DNA of 64,000 bases. Origin: Candidatus Nitrospira allomarina (lineage in GTDB: Bacteria > Nitrospirota > Nitrospiria > Nitrospirales > UBA8639). The notes under the pieces are model-generated. The model did not search any database. It worked only from the letters and a program-made list of their open reading frames with translations, and was not told where the DNA came from. This document shows, piece by piece, positions 1 through 9,779 of the stretch. Location of the stretch: assembly GCF_032050975.1 (NCBI RefSeq), contig NZ_CP116967.1:3221001-3285000 (forward strand). The letters run 5' to 3'. Position 1 is the stretch's first letter. Every line of letters starts with the position of its first letter. The translations under genes and the position numbers were made by a program.

Positions 1-1440
1 ATCGACGATACTCCAGCCCACCTCGACGCTATCACTTCGCTGAAAAAGTGTTGCGTCCCCAGCCATCACGTCGTGCAGGAGCGTCTCATACCCCGTGCTC
101 GGGGCATCACCGAAATATTCCGCATATTGGAAATCCATATCCACCGTCCCGACCTTGACCTTGGGTCCTGGAATTTTGGCTCCAAAGCTTAGGGAAATGC
201 CTTCATCCGGTTGAATGCGAATGACCAGCACATTCGGTGTGAGCTTGTCGACTGGAGTCTTACGAAATAACATCAGCGGGGCTGATTTAAACTGAATGAC
301 CACTTCGGTCACTCGGGTGTGTAACCGTTTGCCGGTCCGAAGATAAAAGGGCACGCCTTCCCAGCGCCAACTTTCAATACCTAAGGTCATGGCGGCAAAG
401 GTTTCAGTCAGGGAGGCTGGATGGACATCCTTTTCCATTCGATAAGGAAGGACACTGTGACCATTAATCGATCCGGCCTCATATTGTCCGGCAACCGTTG
501 ATTGTAAGACCTCGACGGGGTTCATTGGCTGGATGGCACGGAGCACCTTGGCTTTCTCGTTCCTGACCGCTTCGGGATCAAACGTATTCGGTGGCTCCAT
601 CGCCACGAAAGCCAAGATCTGCAGAAGGTGATTGGAAACCATGTCTCGGAGCGCCCCGGCTTTTTCATAATAGGCCCCGCGATGCTCAACCCCTAAGGTT
701 TCCGCAACGGTGATTTGGACATGATCAATATATTGACGGTTCCAGATTGGTTCAAAAATGCCGTTCGCAAAGCGAAATATTAAAATATTTTGAACGGTTT
801 CTTTGCCAAGGTAATGATCGATCCGGTAAATCTGACTTTCATCGAGCACCTGTCTCAGGGCTTGATTGAGTGATCGAGCCGATGGCAAATCATGACCGAA
901 GGGTTTCTCAATGACGATACGACGGGAAAAATCTTTTCGATGTTCGACTAATCCTTTGGCGCCAAGTTGCGCAACGATTTCCGCAAAAAATGTTGGAGCC
1001 GTGGCCATGTAATAGAGGTAATTCCCCTGAGTCCCATGTGTGGTATTTAGCTGTGTCAGCAGAGACTGAAGGCGTTCGTAGGTTTGAGAATCCCTGAAAT
1101 CTCCTGCCAGATAATGCAGGCGATCAAGGAGCCATTCTTTGATGGTGACATCGATGGGACGGGGACATAATTCCTCGATGTCCTGACGGATCTTCTCCCG
1201 AAAGTCATCCGTATGCATGGGAATTCCATCTATCCCAAGGATGGCAAATTCTTGAGGGAGATGATGACTTGAGGCCAGGTTATATAAGGCGGGAATCAAT
1301 TTTCTCTTCGTGAGATCTCCCTGGGCCCCAAATATGATAAATAACGTCGGCGGTCGCGTTTGCCCATTACTGGGCTGTTGGAAGAGGGCACTTTCTTTTA
1401 GTTCATCGGCGTGGTCGAACACAGAATGGGACGTTTTCAC
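1..1440 (-). CDS. zwf: glucose-6-phosphate 1-dehydrogenase (3' end cut by window edge)
   Basis: The enzyme oxidises glucose 6-phosphate to 6-phosphogluconolactone with NAD(P)+, the first step of the oxidative pentose phosphate pathway, in the cytoplasm. The visible part is 480 codons. It has the N-terminal nucleotide-binding segment (FGAQGDL, where most family members read FGASGDL), the family signature RIDHYLGKE and the downstream [10 protein letters not shown] region. The family is usually about 490-510 residues, so roughly 20-30 C-terminal residues lie outside the window. The reading frame is closed by a TGA upstream. The GTG at 1440 is the best start, because it is preceded by a purine-rich GGAAAGGTAAGAGAG stretch. 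A strong terminator on the same strand lies about 105 bases upstream. Confidence 0.93.
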   Translation of the reverse strand, partial: MKTSHSVFDHADELKESALFQQPSNGQTRPPTLFIIFGAQGDLTKRKLIPALYNLASSHHLPQEFAILGIDGIPMHTDDFREKIRQDIEELCPRPIDVTIKEWLLDRLHYLAGDFRDSQTYERLQSLLTQLNTTHGTQGNYLYYMATAPTFFAEIVAQLGAKGLVEHRKDFSRRIVIEKPFGHDLPSARSLNQALRQVLDESQIYRIDHYLGKETVQNILIFRFANGIFEPIWNRQYIDHVQITVAETLGVEHRGAYYEKAGALRDMVSNHLLQILAFVAMEPPNTFDPEAVRNEKAKVLRAIQPMNPVEVLQSTVAGQYEAGSINGHSVLPYRMEKDVHPASLTETFAAMTLGIESWRWEGVPFYLRTGKRLHTRVTEVVIQFKSAPLMLFRKTPVDKLTPNVLVIRIQPDEGISLSFGAKIPGPKVKVGTVDMDFQYAEYFGDAPSTGYETLLHDVMAGDATLFQRSDSVEVGWSIVD

Positions 1441-1544
1441 TGACTCTCTTACCTTTCCGGACGTGTCATTCGCATCAAGGGTCCATGGTGAACATCATCC
1501 ACCCGAGAAATGGTACTTGATTCCTCATATTGTCTTTGCCTGAT

Positions 1545-1576
1545 AAAAAAGGCTGCGACCATGCGTCGCAGCCTTT
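1545..1576 (-). terminator. intrinsic terminator upstream of zwf
   Basis: A perfect 12-bp inverted repeat (plus-strand arms 1548-1559 and 1565-1576) closes a 5-base loop. On the minus strand it is followed at once by six T residues. This is a textbook rho-independent terminator for minus-strand transcription arriving from above 1577. No convincing minus-strand gene ends just upstream, so it may end an unseen small transcript or act as a leader terminator for zwf. Confidence 0.75.
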
Positions 1577-1972
1577 ATAACCGTGACCGGTCTATTTATT
1601 ACTATACCATTTCCAGGGATAAGCGCTATCCACAAATGACTGTCCGGATACACCCTACGAAAGGGAGGAACACAGGCGTCTCTTAAATGGAGTGATCATT
1701 CCAAAATAAGCTAGTTCGACTGAAGAGCCATGGAAGTCTTAATAAGGTTCAGAAACGGGGGTGGTCAGATTCCCGGATTAGGAATAGATCTTTTTCTGTT
1801 GCCCGAGAAGATCGACCTGGTTACTCGTGGGTAGACCCAACAATTGCCATACAAGTTCCTATAGACAGGTGGCGAGGCGGGCAGGGTGCTATGATTCAGC
1901 CCCATGTTGGACATATGACACTTATGCTATGATAAGAAAAAAACTTTCTTTTACACGATTCTGTTTAGGCCT
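1577..1972. other. non-coding stretch between terminator and broken gene
   Basis: About 400 bases without a convincing reading frame on either strand. Short frames here are interrupted and match no family I recognise. The minus strand of this stretch feeds into the terminator at 1545-1576, so it could carry an untranslated RNA, but I see no 6S, SRP, tmRNA or RNase P signature. Confidence 0.4.
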
Positions 1973-2546
1973 ATGCCGCCTTTTCAGTCATTCTCTTTCC
2001 TTCCTGCCAAAACAGGCTTTTGGAACAACGCTTGGACGCATTCCAAATTATTCCCCGGCTATTTGAGTGCGTTAGCACTTGTAATTTTGCTTGGGGATTT
2101 CGTAGCAGGTCCCAACATTCAATTTCCCATTTTGTATCTTATTCCAGTGTCGGGGATTTTTATGGGGGCTGATATGTGCCGTGGCGTTGTCCCTGATCAG
2201 ATTACTTTTTAATATACAGTTTTGGTCGGTTTCCCTCACCCTGTTAGATGCCTCCATTAACACGGTGATCAGAATCCTTGTTCTTGGTGGGGCCGCTTTC
2301 CTTGTAAATCGAACCGCTATGCAAACACGAGCATTAGCCAACAGAGTCAATATATTAGAGGGTTGTCTTCCTATTTGCAGTTTTTGCAAAAAGATTCGTG
2401 ACGACAATAATAACTGGCAACCGCTCGAACGATTTATTAGTGATCGATCCAATGCCCAATTTACGCATGGGTTTTGTCCGGAGTGTGGCCTACGCCATTA
2501 CGGGGAATTTTTTAAAACGGGTGACGGACCGACAATAGACTCCTGA
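1973..2546 (+). pseudogene. frameshifted membrane sensor-like gene with CxxC-type C-terminal module
   Basis: Two overlapping frames together make one recognisable protein. The first (stop at 2212) carries a membrane segment with the motif GDFVAGPNIQFPILYLIPVS, typical of the N-terminal membrane part of some bacterial signalling proteins. The second (2181-2546) continues with another membrane stretch and then the module LPICSFCKKIRDD...FTHGFCPECG, which is common at the end of such sensors. Moving from the first frame to the second needs a net +1 change near 2150-2175, where runs of TTTTT and GGGGG occur. No kinase or cyclase domain follows. The true start is unclear: an ATG at 1929 opens another frame that stops at 2066. 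This is a decayed gene or a sequencing error. Confidence 0.6.
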
Positions 2547-2583
2547 GACGCAGGATGAGGATATCGAAAATAAGAGAGAGAAG

Positions 2584-3039
2584 ATGATCGGGATCATTTC
2601 TGATACGCATGGGCTGGTGCGCCCTCAAGTAATTGCGGCTTTGACCGGTGCGAAATTGATTATCCACGCCGGAGACATCGGAAGCCCTGAGGTCCTGAAG
2701 ACACTGGAGGCGATTGCTCCGGTGGTCGCCGTTCGAGGGAATAATGATCAGGACCCTTGGGCTGCGCGGATTCCCCTAACGAATGTCGTCGAACATCAGT
2801 CGTATGTTTTGTATGTTGTGCATGAACTGGATCATTTGGATTTAGATCCGGTTGCCGCGAAATTGTCTGCGGTCATTTTTGGGCATTCCCATCGTGCCTC
2901 TGCCGAGAAACGCAGGGGAGTGCTCTATCTCAATCCGGGCAGTGCCGGCCCTCGTCGATTTACTCTCCCAATTTCCGTGGCCCGTCTTCATTTGACGGAT
3001 TCCGGCCTTACTCCTGAAATCATCAAGATTGCCAAATAA
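2584..3039 (+). CDS. YfcE/MJ0936-type metallophosphoesterase
   Basis: A 151-residue protein of the calcineurin-like phosphoesterase superfamily, usual length for the small YfcE/MJ0936 group, which hydrolyses phosphodiesters using a two-metal site. The metal-binding motifs are present in order: SDTHG near residue 6, HAGDIG near residue 29, RGNND near residue 51, a single histidine around HELDHLD near 82, and FGHSHRA near 100, with NPGSAGPRR near 119. A purine-rich stretch precedes the ATG. It stands alone between a broken gene and a small hypothetical gene. The physiological substrate cannot be read from the sequence. Confidence 0.85.
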   Translation: MIGIISDTHGLVRPQVIAALTGAKLIIHAGDIGSPEVLKTLEAIAPVVAVRGNNDQDPWAARIPLTNVVEHQSYVLYVVHELDHLDLDPVAAKLSAVIFGHSHRASAEKRRGVLYLNPGSAGPRRFTLPISVARLHLTDSGLTPEIIKIAK

Positions 3040-3245
3040 AGCGATAGAGGGGATAAGTGATCAGTCTTCTGGGAGTGGCCTGGTCGACACTTAAAACCCT
3101 GGAGACTTGAGTGCTTTGCCGGTTGCTCTCTGAGGAATGGGGTTCGCTCTGCCAGAACCCTTGGAGATGTGAACATGAAACCAGGATAAGACCATAGAGT
3201 TGATCGATTGACGTAATACAAAAAGGCATTGAGGTGAATTCGTGA

Positions 3246-3446
3246 TTAGGTTTCTAGATATAAACGAAGGGTATTTTCATGTCCCAACGTGACATGTCCG
3301 ACTTTGCATTCTCCACTAAGGGAACAGGTGCGTTTGATCGCCAGCACGACTGCCGGGCTTTCATCAGAGCGATAAATGACATCTTCAATGCGAATTTCCA
3401 CCGCTTTTTCCTGATCTTCCTTGTCTAAGTATTCAGTTTCACTCAT
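3246..3446 (-). CDS. small acidic hypothetical protein
   Basis: A 66-residue protein beginning MSETEYLDKEDQ and ending NTLRLYLET. It is acidic at the N terminus and has a central EIRIEDVIYRSDESPAVVLAIKRT stretch followed by CSLSGECKVGH, with two closely spaced cysteines. The ATG at 3446 is preceded by AAGGGG at good spacing, which favours it over the upstream TTG at 3452. I do not recognise a family. The ribosome-binding site and protein-like composition argue that it is real. Its neighbours give no functional hint. Confidence 0.55.
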   Translation of the reverse strand: MSETEYLDKEDQEKAVEIRIEDVIYRSDESPAVVLAIKRTCSLSGECKVGHVTLGHENTLRLYLET

Positions 3447-4355
3447 GAACAACCCCTTGTTAATTTTGAACGTTTAACCATGTGTCTGTTTTCCAATAGA
3501 CCAAGAACCGTGCCAGAAATTCCTGAAAAGAAATAGGTGAAATACTTGAAAACCAGGTAAGTTTTAGCTTTTTTGTGCTGTGGGGATTTTGACACCGGGC
3601 AAGGACTGCCAGGGCTAGGTAAAAACGATTTGCTGGATTTTCCCTGGATAATGACAACAGGAAAAGAGGGCCGATATTCTCCTTTGCTCCGGAAGGAGAG
3701 AAATGAAATAGGGCATTCGACAGCAGTCTACCGGTTCAGTGTCCTTGGGTTCCTCATCAGGGGATGGAAAGTGGTTTGTCCCTAGGGGTCTTCAGCTTAA
3801 GGTGGTGCGGGTGCAGGGCTCCATCGGAATGCAACCTAATGCAGCAGACTGCCCTCCGCCCAAATGGGCTGAGGCATTGGCCCAGGTGTTTGCCACCCTG
3901 GCAAATGAGGATTGGACGTTTCGTTTGGTTATACAGTGAAAATCCGAGTAGAATCGTTGGACGTTTCAATATTATTTGTTGGTAGTCTCTCGATAGCTGA
4001 CCGTGTTTCCCTCTACCCGTTGGGTTGGTGTTCGTAACTGCGAATAATCAGTTGAAAAATGCAGGGCGCCCCTCACTGACTCCTTTCTTTCGGACCTTTG
4101 AGTGGAATGTTTGCGAAATTTTCCCTGGCGGATACTTGAAGGAAATACAATATCCCTGAGTTGGAAAGATCAGTCCAGGAATGAGGAAAGGGGTGATTCA
4201 GTTCCGAGACATTGTGGCAGTAAAAGCCGCGGAACATAAGAAGTGAGATATCGATATGAGAATTGAAGGTGTTAGTGGAAACCAGTTAGCATTTATGAAG
4301 GCCAGGGGACCTTATGCCTTTTGACTAAGCACGGGTGGCGATTTGCTGTGATAGG
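3447..4355. other. 900-base intergenic region with two hairpins, no supported gene
   Basis: No frame here matches a family or has a good ribosome-binding site. Short frames overlap on both strands between 3573 and 3985 but look random. Two adjacent hairpins are visible: TGGGC/GCCCA at 3865-3884, and TTTGCCA-CCC-TGGCAAA at 3889-3905. Neither is followed by a T run. The right end is the region downstream of trpA, where I found no convincing terminator. Confidence 0.4.
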
Positions 4356-5153
4356 CTAGAGGCCCGATTTCCATTGTTGTGCCATGCCCTGGATATCGGT
4401 GAGAAAAGTCTGGGCGGAATGGTGTTCATGAATGTATCGAACCAGGGCGCTTCCAATAATAACTCCATCCGCAAATTGTCCAACTTCTCTGGCTTGCTCG
4501 GCGGAAGAAATTCCAAATCCCACTGCCACAGGTTTTCGTGAGGCTCGTTGAAGCTGTTGGACGCTTTGGCGCACCACACTGAGATCGGTCAGCTTGGCAC
4601 CGGTAATACCGGTAAGAGAGACATAATAAATAAAGCCATGTGATCGCTTGATCACAGCACGTCGTCGTTCCGCCGTGCTGGTGGGAGCAAGCAGGAAAAT
4701 ACACACCGGTCCTCCCGCCGCTTGAGTGGCGTGATAAAGAAGGTCGGATTCTTCCGGAGGCAAATCCGGCACGATGAGTCCATCGACGCCCGCGTCAACG
4801 GCATTGGCACAAAAATCTTGGATCCCCATGGCCATGAGGCTGTTGTAATAGGTCATCAAAATAAGGGGAATAGACGTTGTTTTTCTCAGGTTGGCGACAG
4901 TGGCAAGGATATTTTTAAGCGTTGTCCCTGAGTGCAGGGCCCTTTCTGCTGCTTGTTGAATCACCGGACCATCGGCGATAGGATCCGAAAATGGCACACC
5001 CAATTCGATCAGGTCGGCACCCCCCTGTTCCAACGCTAATACAAGAGATTCGGTCATTGCCAAGGTCGGATCGCCAGCCATGATGTATGGGATAAAGGCT
5101 TTTTTGCCCTTGGAGTGGAGTTGTGCAAATGTGCCTTGAATGCGATTGCTCAT
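4356..5153 (-). CDS. trpA: tryptophan synthase alpha chain
   Basis: Cleaves indole-3-glycerol phosphate to indole and glyceraldehyde 3-phosphate, passing indole to TrpB through the alpha2beta2 tunnel. The 265-residue protein is the standard length. It shows the family signature LIELGVPFSDPIADGP, with the catalytic Glu and Asp, then GVDGLIVPDLPPEE, the glycine-rich phosphate-binding loop around VAVGFGISS, and GVIIGSALV near the C terminus. The ATG at 5153 gives the usual N terminus (MSNRIQGTFAQL); a TTG at 5168 is a less likely start. It is the last gene of the trp operon, 80 bases after trpB. Confidence 0.96.
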   Translation of the reverse strand: MSNRIQGTFAQLHSKGKKAFIPYIMAGDPTLAMTESLVLALEQGGADLIELGVPFSDPIADGPVIQQAAERALHSGTTLKNILATVANLRKTTSIPLILMTYYNSLMAMGIQDFCANAVDAGVDGLIVPDLPPEESDLLYHATQAAGGPVCIFLLAPTSTAERRRAVIKRSHGFIYYVSLTGITGAKLTDLSVVRQSVQQLQRASRKPVAVGFGISSAEQAREVGQFADGVIIGSALVRYIHEHHSAQTFLTDIQGMAQQWKSGL

Positions 5154-5233
5154 ATCAGAACATTTCAAATGTGATGGAAGACCTGGCGGCTTTCCTGGCC
5201 TGGTGATTCTCGGGCCACTGAGTTTGCCCGCTC

Positions 5234-6427
5234 CTAGAGAGGAATCCCGCGCATTTTGGCTAATTGTTGAACATCTTTATCTCCGCGCCCGGAGAGATTC
5301 ATGATTAAGATCTGTGACTTTTTCATCGTGGGCGCCAGCTTGACGACTTCTGCAATGGCATGGGCACTTTCTAGTGCGGGAATGATGCCTTCTTCCTTGG
5401 CGAGCAAGTCGAACGCGGCTAAGGCTTCAGCATCCGTTGCGAAGGTGTACCGGATTCGTCCGGTATCATGATAGTAACTGTGTTCAGGACCGACTGCCGG
5501 ATAGTCCAATCCGGCAGACACTGAATGTGTGGGATTGACTTGACCGTCCTCGTTTTGGAGAAGATAGGTCATCGTGCCATGTAAAACGCCGGGTATTCCT
5601 CCTGCAAAGCGCGCGGCATGTTTCCCGCTATCTATCCCGTACCCGCCGGCTTCCACGCCGACCATCTTGACTTGTGTATCATTGACAAACGGATAAAATA
5701 ATCCAATGCTATTGCTGCCACCGCCGACACAGGCAACAAGACAGTGAGGCAAACGACCTTCCAGTGCAAGGATTTGCTTTCGGGTTTCTCGACCAATCAC
5801 GGATTGAAAATCCCGAACCATCATGGGGTAGGGATGGGGGCCCAGGACCGATCCAAGCAAATAGTGAGTCGTGCTGACATTGGTGGTCCAGTCACGCATC
5901 GCTTCACTGATGGCATCCTTGAGTGTGCGGCTTCCGGAATTCACCCCCGTCACTTTTGATCCAAGTAACCGCATTCGGAAGACATTCAATGCCTGTCGTT
6001 CCATATCCTCGGTGCCCATATAAATTTCGGCCTCTAGACCGAACATGGCCGCTACCGTAGCCACCGCTACCCCATGTTGTCCGGCTCCGGTTTCGGCAAT
6101 GACGCGTTTCTTTTTCATTCGTCTGGTAAGCAAGGCTTGCCCGACGGTATTGTTGATCTTGTGCGCACCGGTATGACAGAGGTCTTCTCTTTTGAGGTAA
6201 ATCTTGGCTCCACCAAGTGTTTTGGTGAGACGTTCGGCGAAGAATAGGGAAGTCGGGCGACCGACAAATTGTTTCAAACAATTCAGAAATTCTTGTTGGA
6301 AGGGCCGGCTTTTTTTTGCGGCACGATACGCCTGTTCCAATTCATGGATGGCAGGCATCAGGATTTCCGGAGCATACTTGCCTCCAAACTGTCCGAAGCG
6401 CCCGTGTTTATCAGGTATGATTGCCAT
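5234..6427 (-). CDS. trpB: tryptophan synthase beta chain
   Basis: The PLP enzyme that condenses indole with serine to give tryptophan. It is 397 residues, the standard TrpB1 length. Visible motifs are [12 protein letters not shown] at the N terminus, HTGAHKINN with the PLP-binding lysine near residue 90, ETGAGQHG around 113, and the phosphate-binding [10 protein letters not shown] near 230. The C-terminal region contains LSGRGDKD. The start ATG is supported by an upstream purine-rich AAAGAGGAGG. It lies between trpF and trpA in the operon. Confidence 0.97.
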   Translation of the reverse strand: MAIIPDKHGRFGQFGGKYAPEILMPAIHELEQAYRAAKKSRPFQQEFLNCLKQFVGRPTSLFFAERLTKTLGGAKIYLKREDLCHTGAHKINNTVGQALLTRRMKKKRVIAETGAGQHGVAVATVAAMFGLEAEIYMGTEDMERQALNVFRMRLLGSKVTGVNSGSRTLKDAISEAMRDWTTNVSTTHYLLGSVLGPHPYPMMVRDFQSVIGRETRKQILALEGRLPHCLVACVGGGSNSIGLFYPFVNDTQVKMVGVEAGGYGIDSGKHAARFAGGIPGVLHGTMTYLLQNEDGQVNPTHSVSAGLDYPAVGPEHSYYHDTGRIRYTFATDAEALAAFDLLAKEEGIIPALESAHAIAEVVKLAPTMKKSQILIMNLSGRGDKDVQQLAKMRGIPL

Positions 6428-6481
6428 AAAATGTTCTACTGAAAGAGGAGGTAAAAAGAAAAGAGTATAGCGATGGAATGG

Positions 6482-7111
6482 CTAACACACAAGACGAACC
6501 GATTGGATAAAATCCCGAATTTTGGCCGGATCTTTACGCCCAGGACTCTGTTCCACACCGCTACTCACATCGACCCCATAAGGTTGCACTTGGCAAATGG
6601 CTTCTTGAACATTTTCAGGAGTTAATCCTCCTGCCAACAGCATGGGAACGGCTTTGGCTACTTCGCCCGCAAGCGACCAATCGGTCGTGTGCCCGGTTCC
6701 TCCGTACGCGGTAGTAGAAAATGCATCAATGATAAATCCTCTCACGCCTATCCGTCCTTTCCATTCTGCCAATGCGAGATAGCTGCTTTTATCTCTTAGC
6801 CGAATGGCGCGGAGCACCGGACGCTGTAACGATTCACAAAAATTGGGCGATTCGTCACCGTGAAGTTGTGCCAGACTTAATCCGCAATCATCGAATACGC
6901 GCCTCACCATATCGAGATCGTGATTGACGAAGACGCCCACCGTCACCACAAAAGGGGGAAGGCTGGCAATGATATGTTGGGCGATAGCAGGTTGGACATA
7001 TCGAGGGCTTTGGGCGTAAAACACAAAACCCAACGCGTCAGCTCCTTCCTGAACTGCGAATTCAGCGTCTTTCTGATTCGTGATGCCGCAAATTTTTATT
7101 TTGGGGGCCAT
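6482..7111 (-). CDS. trpF: phosphoribosylanthranilate isomerase
   Basis: Converts N-(5'-phosphoribosyl)anthranilate to CdRP by an Amadori rearrangement, the third step of the tryptophan branch. The 209-residue protein has the (beta/alpha)8 layout of the family, with KICGITN at the N terminus (catalytic cysteine), GFVFYAQSPRYV, LHGDE in the middle (general acid/base region), LLAGGLTPENV and the closing GVDVSSGVE. A 154-base gap separates it from trpC upstream, the largest spacer within the operon. That gap holds no gene I can support. Confidence 0.96.
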   Translation of the reverse strand: MAPKIKICGITNQKDAEFAVQEGADALGFVFYAQSPRYVQPAIAQHIIASLPPFVVTVGVFVNHDLDMVRRVFDDCGLSLAQLHGDESPNFCESLQRPVLRAIRLRDKSSYLALAEWKGRIGVRGFIIDAFSTTAYGGTGHTTDWSLAGEVAKAVPMLLAGGLTPENVQEAICQVQPYGVDVSSGVEQSPGRKDPAKIRDFIQSVRLVC

Positions 7112-7265
7112 GGGAAGATTCGCCGTTTGTTGGGGAGGTTCGTAGATACCACGGTATATGGCTTCAGGCTCATTTTTCTGTCTTGCCTAGAGAGGCTTCT
7201 CAATAAATTCGGCCGGTCTTTCGCAATAGAGAACCGGTGCAGTAGGATTTCCCCGCAATTGAATC

Positions 7266-8111
7266 CTAGACCCAACGAGTGGTGGATTCTTCTTTTTTGG
7301 GAGGTGACGGGGGATGTAATAATTCCTGAATTTTGGCTTGAATCGAGTCTGCGCGCAATAACGACTCACCGATCAACATGGCTTTAGCTCCGGCTTCCAG
7401 TACCCGCACAACATGCTCACGGTTGTGGATACCACTTTCACTGACAATTAGTGTGTCCGTCGGCAGACGTTTGGCCAGCCGCTCGGTGACACTCAAATCA
7501 GTCTGAAAGGTTTTGAGATCCCGGTTGTTGATGCCGATAAGTCTGGCCAAGGGCACCCGTTCAAGGACGGTATCTAATTCCCGTTCATTATGGATTTCAA
7601 TGAGCACATCAAGCGACAACTCTCGTGCAACTGTAAAAAAATCTTCAAGCTGAAATCGATCCAGCGCGGCCGCAATCAGCAACACACAGTCCGCTCCATA
7701 GGCCCGTGCTTCATAAAACTGAATTTCCTCAACCATAAATTCTTTATTGAGCGTAGGAAGGTGAACCGCCTCTTTGACCTTGTGCAAATACTCCAAGTTC
7801 CCCTGAAAAAAATCCTGATCGGTGAGGACGGATAAGGCACTTGCTCCATGATCTCGATATTGAGAGGCGATGGTCACTGGCTCAAATTGATCGTGAAATT
7901 CCGGTCGCATCAGGCCTTGACTGGGTGAAGCTTTTTTGACTTCAGCAATTAATGCCGGAGCTGTTGACGTCAGTCCTGTCTGTAATGCTTGAATAAAATC
8001 CAGAGGTCGAGTTCGATCAACAATGCGGCCTTTGAGTTCAGCCAGGTACCCCCGACTCTGTTTTCGACGCAATTCGGCTTTTTTATGTTCGAGAATGCGA
8101 GAAAGAATCAT
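7266..8111 (-). CDS. trpC: indole-3-glycerol-phosphate synthase
   Basis: Closes the indole ring of CdRP to give indole-3-glycerol phosphate. It is 281 residues. Characteristic stretches are MILSRILEHKKAEL at the N terminus, LIAEVKKASPSQG with a catalytic lysine, LSVLTDQDFFQG, INNRDLKTF and VSESGI. The last 15 or so residues are proline- and lysine-rich and extend past the normal end of the barrel. The start overlaps the trpD stop (ATGA, 8108-8111), suggesting coupled translation. Confidence 0.96.
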   Translation of the reverse strand: MILSRILEHKKAELRRKQSRGYLAELKGRIVDRTRPLDFIQALQTGLTSTAPALIAEVKKASPSQGLMRPEFHDQFEPVTIASQYRDHGASALSVLTDQDFFQGNLEYLHKVKEAVHLPTLNKEFMVEEIQFYEARAYGADCVLLIAAALDRFQLEDFFTVARELSLDVLIEIHNERELDTVLERVPLARLIGINNRDLKTFQTDLSVTERLAKRLPTDTLIVSESGIHNREHVVRVLEAGAKAMLIGESLLRADSIQAKIQELLHPPSPPKKEESTTRWV

Positions 8112-9133
8112 GCCGCCAACTTTTTGGTCAGGGAAATGAGTTTGTCCAACATTTCAAATGCGGCTCCGTTGTCTACCACACGACCGGCTTCTTCGAATCC
8201 TTCTTTCAGCGAGGCCGCTTTCTGGCAGGCGATAAAAGCAGGCGCGGCATTCATTAACACGATATCCCGTTTGGACCCCTTTCGTCCTCGAAAGATATCG
8301 CGAATGATCTGGGCATTGTCTTCCGGGTTTCCTCCCAACAGGTCTTTGGGCGAAACCGGGTGAAGACCGAAATCTTCAGGCCCGATGGAATAACTCAATA
8401 CTCGTCCTTTTTTCCCTTCAGCAATCCCTGTGCGACTGGTTAATGAAATTTCGTCCAACCCGTCCATCCCATGAAGGACAAAGCAATGCTGTGTGCCCAA
8501 TCGCAATAGAACCTGAGCCAACTTTTCATTGAGAGCGTGATCATACACTCCCAGAATCTGAATCGTAGCCCGTGCAGGATTGGCCAGCGGTCCCATGATA
8601 TTCATCAAGGTACGGATCCCCATTTCCGACCGAGGTTTGGCGCAATGCTTCATGGCTCCGTGGTAAAGCGGTGCAAAGAGAAACCCAATGCCAATTTCAT
8701 TGATGCAATCGGCAACCTTTTCAGGAGACAAGTCGATATTCACGCCAAGGGCGGCCAATACATCTGCGCTTCCTGATTGAGAGGACACGGAGCGATTTCC
8801 ATGCTTGGCAACCGTCATTCCCCCTCCAGCTACGACAAAGGCGGCAGCCGTCGAGATATTGAACGTGTGGCTTTTGTCCCCACCGGTTCCACACGTATCC
8901 ACCACCTGAGGATCGGCAATAGGGATCCGAATCGCCCGTTCGCGCATGGCTCGCACTGATCCGGTGATTTCATCGATCGTTTCGCCTTTCATGCGTAACC
9001 CCATTAAGTAGGCTGCAATTTGAGCCTCAGTGGCTTCTCCTTGCATGATTTCCCGCATGGCCTCTTCCGCTTCGAGTTCCGAGAGGTCGAGACCCTCGGC
9101 TAATTTGGCGATGTGGTCTTTGAGTAGGGGCAT
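8108..9133 (-). CDS. trpD: anthranilate phosphoribosyltransferase
   Basis: Transfers phosphoribose from PRPP to anthranilate. The 341-residue length is standard. The PRPP-binding glycine-rich loop DTCGTGGDKSHTFNIST is present near residue 80, followed by KHGNRSVSSQSGSADVLAALG and GIGFLFAPLYHGAMK. The protein is a separate polypeptide, not fused to trpG as in enteric bacteria. It follows trpG by 38 bases and overlaps trpC by 4. Confidence 0.96.
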   Translation of the reverse strand: MPLLKDHIAKLAEGLDLSELEAEEAMREIMQGEATEAQIAAYLMGLRMKGETIDEITGSVRAMRERAIRIPIADPQVVDTCGTGGDKSHTFNISTAAAFVVAGGGMTVAKHGNRSVSSQSGSADVLAALGVNIDLSPEKVADCINEIGIGFLFAPLYHGAMKHCAKPRSEMGIRTLMNIMGPLANPARATIQILGVYDHALNEKLAQVLLRLGTQHCFVLHGMDGLDEISLTSRTGIAEGKKGRVLSYSIGPEDFGLHPVSPKDLLGGNPEDNAQIIRDIFRGRKGSKRDIVLMNAAPAFIACQKAASLKEGFEEAGRVVDNGAAFEMLDKLISLTKKLAA

Positions 9134-9171
9134 GTGAACAGGCTCATGGACAGATGACTGGGAATCTTGGT

Positions 9172-9759
9172 CTAGTGGTCGGTTGAGGAGCAGACGGGTA
9201 ATAATAAAAAATTCCGCAAAAGGTCCATCCCTGACGTGGTGAGAATCGACTCAGGATGAAATTGCACGCCTTCCGCTCCGGTTGGGGTATGCCGAAGTCC
9301 CATGATTTCGCCTTCCACGGTTTCGGCTGAAATTTCAAAGTCCGTGGGTAAGGTTTCACGCTTGACGATTAAGGAATGATATCGGGTGGCTTCAAAGGGA
9401 TTTGGGAGGCCTTCAAAAATTGATTTTCCGTCATGATGGATCATGGAGGTTTTCCCGTGCATAAGCCTGGGGGCTCGAATAATTTGACCTCCAAAAGCAA
9501 AGGCCAGGGATTGATGCCCGAGACAGACGCCAAAGAGCGGAAGACGGCCGGCAAAGTGCTTGATGATGGCAACAGAAATGCCCGCCTCGTTAGGGGTACA
9601 GGGGCCGGGGGATATTAATATTCGCTCAGGTGCCAAGCGGTGAATGTCATCGATTGTGAGGGCATCATTTCGAAAAATCTTGAGATCGGCTCCCAACTCT
9701 CCAAGATATTGGACAAGATTGTAGGTAAACGAATCGTAATTGTCGATGACCAGGATCAT
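9172..9759 (-). CDS. trpG: anthranilate synthase glutaminase component (TrpG/PabA)
   Basis: The class I glutamine amidotransferase that supplies ammonia to TrpE, and in some bacteria also to PabB. It is 195 residues. The triad is visible: the nucleophile Cys in GVCLGHQSL and the His/Glu pair in [10 protein letters not shown]. The N terminus [14 protein letters not shown] is diagnostic. It starts 20 bases after the trpE stop. No separate pabA is visible in the window, so a double role in folate synthesis is possible but only inferred. Confidence 0.95.
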   Translation of the reverse strand: MILVIDNYDSFTYNLVQYLGELGADLKIFRNDALTIDDIHRLAPERILISPGPCTPNEAGISVAIIKHFAGRLPLFGVCLGHQSLAFAFGGQIIRAPRLMHGKTSMIHHDGKSIFEGLPNPFEATRYHSLIVKRETLPTDFEISAETVEGEIMGLRHTPTGAEGVQFHPESILTTSGMDLLRNFLLLPVCSSTDH

Positions 9760-9779
9760 AGGGTCCTTCTCAAGCCTTT

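Noticed and set aside
2072-2452. 126-residue minus-strand frame
   Set aside because: It is a shadow of the broken sensor-like gene on the plus strand and has no recognisable family.
7112-7265. Hidden gene in the trpC-trpF gap
   Set aside because: No frame with start, ribosome-binding site and protein-like composition. It reads as a spacer.
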